7,477 bases of DNA, taken from Planctomycetota bacterium. Its GTDB lineage: Bacteria; Planctomycetota; UBA1135; GCA-002686595. A program made the translations under genes and the position numbers. Positions within the stretch are counted from its first letter, which is position 1. Every line of letters starts with the position of its first letter. Where the stretch lies: NCBI GenBank assembly GCA_021776885.1, contig JAJFFA010000745.1:1-7477 (forward strand). The letters are read 5' to 3'. The notes under the pieces were generated by a model, which worked only from the letters and a program-made list of their open reading frames with translations, searched no databases and was not told the origin of the DNA. Positions 4,819 through 7,477 of the stretch are shown here, piece by piece.

Positions 4819-7155
4819 ATGCCGACGATTGCCGCGGTTCTCGTGCTCTCCGCCATTCAAGCGCAGATCTCCGAGCCCCAGTGCACGGTGCTTGGGCGCG
4901 TCCTCGACCAGCTAGGCCAACCGATCGCGGACGCGGAGGTCCTGCTCTCGCCCAGCGACGGGCCTTGGCGCGCCGACCGGGAAACCCCACGAGTCGCCCT
5001 GCGCGACGGGAGCGAGCGTGCTGGGTTCGCGTGTGGATCGGACGAGGCCGGGAGGTTCATCTTCGAGGTTCCCGCTCCGACCTGTACTCGGACCTGGCTG
5101 CTGGTCCGGCCGGGTCCCTACCTCGGGCTCGTCGATCGTTCGCTCGGATCAGGACTCGGGCAGGAAGGGGTCTCCCTGGTCCCGGGAGTCAACGACCTGG
5201 GCGACCTGGTCTGTCTTCCCAAGGGCGCGATCGCGGGCCGCGTCGTCGACGTGGATGGGGAGCCGATCGAAGGCGCCTCGCTTCGCCCGCAGCCCGGGCT
5301 CGGCCCGGTCACGCACACGACCAGTGCCGCGGACGGGTCGTTCTTCCTCGGGCACGTGGTGGTCGGATCCGTGCAGTTGACCGTCCGCCGCGAGGGCTAC
5401 TTCCGGTTGGATGAGGCGCGAGCGGTCGACGTGCTCGCCGGCGAGACCACCGGTGCCGAGTACGTCCTGCTGCCCTCGCGCCCGGTGACGGGCAGAGTCG
5501 TCAGCGAACTGGGCATCGGGCTCGCGGAGGTGAGGGTTCACGCCTCGCCCCACGGTGGAGGCTACATGAGCGACGCGCGCACCGACCGCGACGGCTCATT
5601 CACCCTCTTCCTACAGCAGGACGGCCCGCATCGGCTCGAGCTCTCCCGGGCCGACCTCCGTCCGCGCAACGGGAAGACTGTACGACCCGGTGACGACGGC
5701 CTCGAGTACACGATGTACGTCGCGCCGACGCTTCGCGTTCGTGTGGTCGGTGGGGAAGGGCAACCGGTTGAGCGCTTCGGCATTCGGCTCTTCGACTGCA
5801 GCTGGAACTCCTCGCCCGATACCAAAGTCGCGGATTGTGTCAGCGCCCCGGGTGGCGTGCGTGAGGTCGTCCTGCCCGATCGCGAGAGCGGCTGGCGCGT
5901 CGAAGCGCCGGGCTTCGCACCGCAGGAAGGCGAGGTCCGCATCGATGACGAAGAGCTGGTGGTGCGCTTGACGGCAGGGGGCGTGATCGCAGGCCGGGCG
6001 AGTCGCGACGGCAAGCCGCTGCACCACGCGGTGCTGCGCCTCGCACGGGACCGAACGGATGAAGACCCGTCGTACAACGAGTACCAATGGGGCCTCGACG
6101 AGTGGGTCTTCCTCGATAAGGCCGAGACGGACCTCTCGCCGGGCCTGGGTCGCCTGCGGCAAGCCGTCGCGGACGATGAGGGCCGCTTTCAGTTCGCAGA
6201 CCTCGCGCCCGGAACCTGGCGCCTCGAGGGAACCACCTCGGACGGCTTGCTCGGCGAAGCACGGCGGGTGCGGATCCAGGCCGGCGAACGCGTCGAGTTC
6301 GACCCCTTCGACCTGGCCCCTGGCGCTTCGCTCCGCGGCCGCCTCGTCGCGCCAGCGGGGACCGAGCTCGCGGGCATCGAGGTCTCCCTCGCGGGCGCGG
6401 ACGGACGCACCGGCGTCGACGGCCGCTTCGGCTTCGAGGGCCTTCCTCCGGGAACGCACTACCTTGTCATTCAGCTCGACCCACTCACGAACGAAAGCGC
6501 CAGCTATCCCCTCAAGTTCGCCCGGGGCGAGCACCTTGAACGCGAGTTCGACGTGTCGAGCCACTTCGGCCGTTTCCTGCGGCTCCTACTCCAGCGCAAC
6601 GGCGAGCCCTTGGCGAACGCCCGCGTCCGCATGCTCGCGGGGAAGCACCAACGCAAGCAGGCGGGGACGTCGGACCGACGCGGACGCCTCGACTTCCTCG
6701 TGCCCGAGGACGGAGCGCCTTTCGAGGTCACGTCCGAGTTCGGGCTGACCCTCGGCGGCGGGGCCTTTCCGCCGCGTCGGTCCGCGGGTCCCGCGTTGGA
6801 GCTCGACCTCCCCACCGGCGACCTGGCCCTCTCCCTTCCCACCGAGTTCATGCAGGGCCCGGACACGTTCGTCGAGGTCAACGTGCGCACCTACGAAGGC
6901 ACACACGCAGGCCAGGTCCTCGTAGAGCGCGAGCCCGAGGCCCTCGAGTACCCATGGGCCCCGGCTGTGACGTGGGTACCGGAGGAGACGCCCCTCGGTC
7001 CGATCGCTCCCGGCCGATACGTCGTGGAGGTCACCCCGAAGCGGATGGAAGAGGTCGCTCCGCGGCAGTTCGTCATCAAGAACGCAGGCGAGCCCGTACG
7101 CAGCTGGATCGAAGTGAAGCGCGGCGAGCGCACGGTCTGCACGATCGAGCGCTAG
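4819..7155 (+). CDS. Exported multidomain protein of tandem carboxypeptidase-regulatory-like (Ig-like) domains
   Basis: This is a 778-residue protein made mostly of tandem beta-sandwich units of the CarboxypepD_reg-like type (GRV.D..G.P...A.V ... D..G.F.F..L..G.Y.L). Units begin near residues 22 (LGRVLDQLGQPIADAEVLL), 136 (AGRVVDVDGEPIEGASL), 220, 304, 387, 502 (LRGRLVAPAGTELAGIEVSL) and 583 (RLLLQRNGEPLANARVRML), with a final less regular segment to the end. The fifth unit carries a long acidic insert. No enzyme motif is visible; such domains usually serve adhesion, spacing or scaffolding outside the cytoplasm. The ATG at 4819 is chosen because MPTIAAVLVLSAIQA resembles a signal peptide. It lacks the usual basic N-terminus, so export is less certain than for its neighbours. 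A GTG at 4651 in the same frame would add 56 residues of poor protein character. No Shine-Dalgarno site is seen. Unlike the two genes to its left it has no WYRDP-type C-terminal domain. Same strand as the HAF gene, but a 327-nt gap argues against tight coupling. Confidence 0.85.
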   Translation: MPTIAAVLVLSAIQAQISEPQCTVLGRVLDQLGQPIADAEVLLSPSDGPWRADRETPRVALRDGSERAGFACGSDEAGRFIFEVPAPTCTRTWLLVRPGPYLGLVDRSLGSGLGQEGVSLVPGVNDLGDLVCLPKGAIAGRVVDVDGEPIEGASLRPQPGLGPVTHTTSAADGSFFLGHVVVGSVQLTVRREGYFRLDEARAVDVLAGETTGAEYVLLPSRPVTGRVVSELGIGLAEVRVHASPHGGGYMSDARTDRDGSFTLFLQQDGPHRLELSRADLRPRNGKTVRPGDDGLEYTMYVAPTLRVRVVGGEGQPVERFGIRLFDCSWNSSPDTKVADCVSAPGGVREVVLPDRESGWRVEAPGFAPQEGEVRIDDEELVVRLTAGGVIAGRASRDGKPLHHAVLRLARDRTDEDPSYNEYQWGLDEWVFLDKAETDLSPGLGRLRQAVADDEGRFQFADLAPGTWRLEGTTSDGLLGEARRVRIQAGERVEFDPFDLAPGASLRGRLVAPAGTELAGIEVSLAGADGRTGVDGRFGFEGLPPGTHYLVIQLDPLTNESASYPLKFARGEHLEREFDVSSHFGRFLRLLLQRNGEPLANARVRMLAGKHQRKQAGTSDRRGRLDFLVPEDGAPFEVTSEFGLTLGGGAFPPRRSAGPALELDLPTGDLALSLPTEFMQGPDTFVEVNVRTYEGTHAGQVLVEREPEALEYPWAPAVTWVPEETPLGPIAPGRYVVEVTPKRMEEVAPRQFVIKNAGEPVRSWIEVKRGERTVCTIER

Positions 7156-7305
7156 CCCCCGAGGGCGCCTGCATGACCGTCAACGTGTCGCCAGCCGTGC
7201 TGTCAGCGCCGACATTCGGCACGCAGATGAACGAGTTCTCGTCACCTGAGTCACCCTACGCCGGTCGTGACGCCCGTCCCTGGCGGAATGCCGGATGATG
7301 GCGGC
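7156..7305 (+). other. Short gap, possible left end of an insertion sequence
   Basis: GCCC-ccga-GGGC (7155-7166) overlaps the stop codon of the preceding gene and has no T-run, so it is at best a weak terminator. At 7201 the sequence begins TGTCAGCGCCGACATTCGGC. IS3/IS481-type elements commonly start with TG(T), and this lies about 105 nt before the transposase start, a plausible distance for an IS left end. GTGCTGTC can pair with GACA....GCAC across this point, with a bulge. The matching right inverted repeat lies outside the window, so the boundary is only a suggestion. Confidence 0.25.
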
Positions 7306-7477
7306 ATGACCCGCTCACTGAGGACGTACGACCACCGACTGCGCGACCTCGTTCGACAGACTGGCGACGTGACGATCGCGACGAGTGCAGGTGTCCCTCG
7401 TTCCACGGCTGCCGGGTGGCTGCGGCGCCCAGGTCGCACAACGGTCACCCTCGACACTCTGTCCTTGGACCAGCAGG
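7306..7477 (+). CDS. N-terminal part of an HTH transposase (rve/IS481-like group), runs off the window
   Basis: The 57 visible codons start MTRSLRTYDHRLRDLVRQTG. A helix-turn-helix segment follows at about residues 20-42 (DVTIATSAGVPRSTAAGWLR), where AGVPRSTAAGWLRR is the recognition-helix type found at the front of DDE transposases with an rve core. No stop occurs before the window edge. The ATG at 7306 is preferred because the recognisable family-like start (M.RSLRTYDHR) begins there. An in-frame ATG at 7288 would add six residues (MPDDGG) and cannot be excluded; neither has a good ribosome binding site. The catalytic domain is outside the window, so completeness and activity cannot be judged. 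It faces the same way as the transposase remnant at 1-126 and may belong to the same family. Confidence 0.7.
   Translation, partial: MTRSLRTYDHRLRDLVRQTGDVTIATSAGVPRSTAAGWLRRPGRTTVTLDTLSLDQQ

Noticed and set aside
1..7477. CRISPR array, toxin-antitoxin, restriction or other defence module
   Set aside because: No regularly spaced direct repeats and no nuclease, methylase, helicase or small toxin-like gene is visible; the genes are secreted repeat proteins and transposase fragments.

Overview
The window is strongly GC-rich bacterial DNA. I infer a planctomycete (phylum Planctomycetota). Two of the three complete proteins end in a secreted-protein C-terminal domain that I associate with large-genome planctomycetes (YC/CPCG start, PFGDG..CVGG core, FQ.WYRDP...GFNLS.A..VTF end). 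None of the three complete genes has a convincing Shine-Dalgarno site, which is also common there. This assignment rests on recognition by eye, with no database search.

Layout, left to right. Positions 1-126 hold the C-terminal remnant of an rve-type (DDE) transposase, cut off in mid-domain. Directly after it, at 115-270, lies a 156-nt hairpin element with equal 76-nt arms, a 4-nt loop, perfect 16-bp ends and CTAG on both sides; it looks like a small non-autonomous (MITE/REP-like) element. Positions 276-595 hold no recognised gene but end in an excellent plus-strand intrinsic terminator (556-594), so something short may be transcribed there. Positions 595-795 are a gap with a coding-like but startless stretch.

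The core is three predicted exported proteins. A 585-residue beta-propeller-repeat (SBBP-like) protein is on the minus strand (796-2553). A 476-residue HAF-repeat protein is on the plus strand (3061-4491). A 778-residue protein built from tandem carboxypeptidase-regulatory-like (Ig-like) domains is on the plus strand (4819-7155). The first two are divergent across a 507-nt intergenic region centred on a perfect 19-bp hairpin with a GCGA loop, with further matching blocks on each side. Both carry homologous C-terminal domains of about 125-140 residues fused to different propellers. I infer cell-surface or extracellular roles for all three, with the shared domain as a candidate sorting or anchoring module; no enzymatic motif is visible in any of them.

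At the right edge (7306-7477, running out of the window) an HTH-bearing transposase N-terminus begins on the plus strand. The three-gene block therefore sits between two transposase fragments in the same orientation, possibly of one family. No CRISPR array, convincing tRNA or rRNA, toxin-antitoxin or defence module was seen. The most unusual items are the hairpin element, the mirror-like divergent intergenic region, and the shared C-terminal domain with its patterned gain or loss of cysteines.
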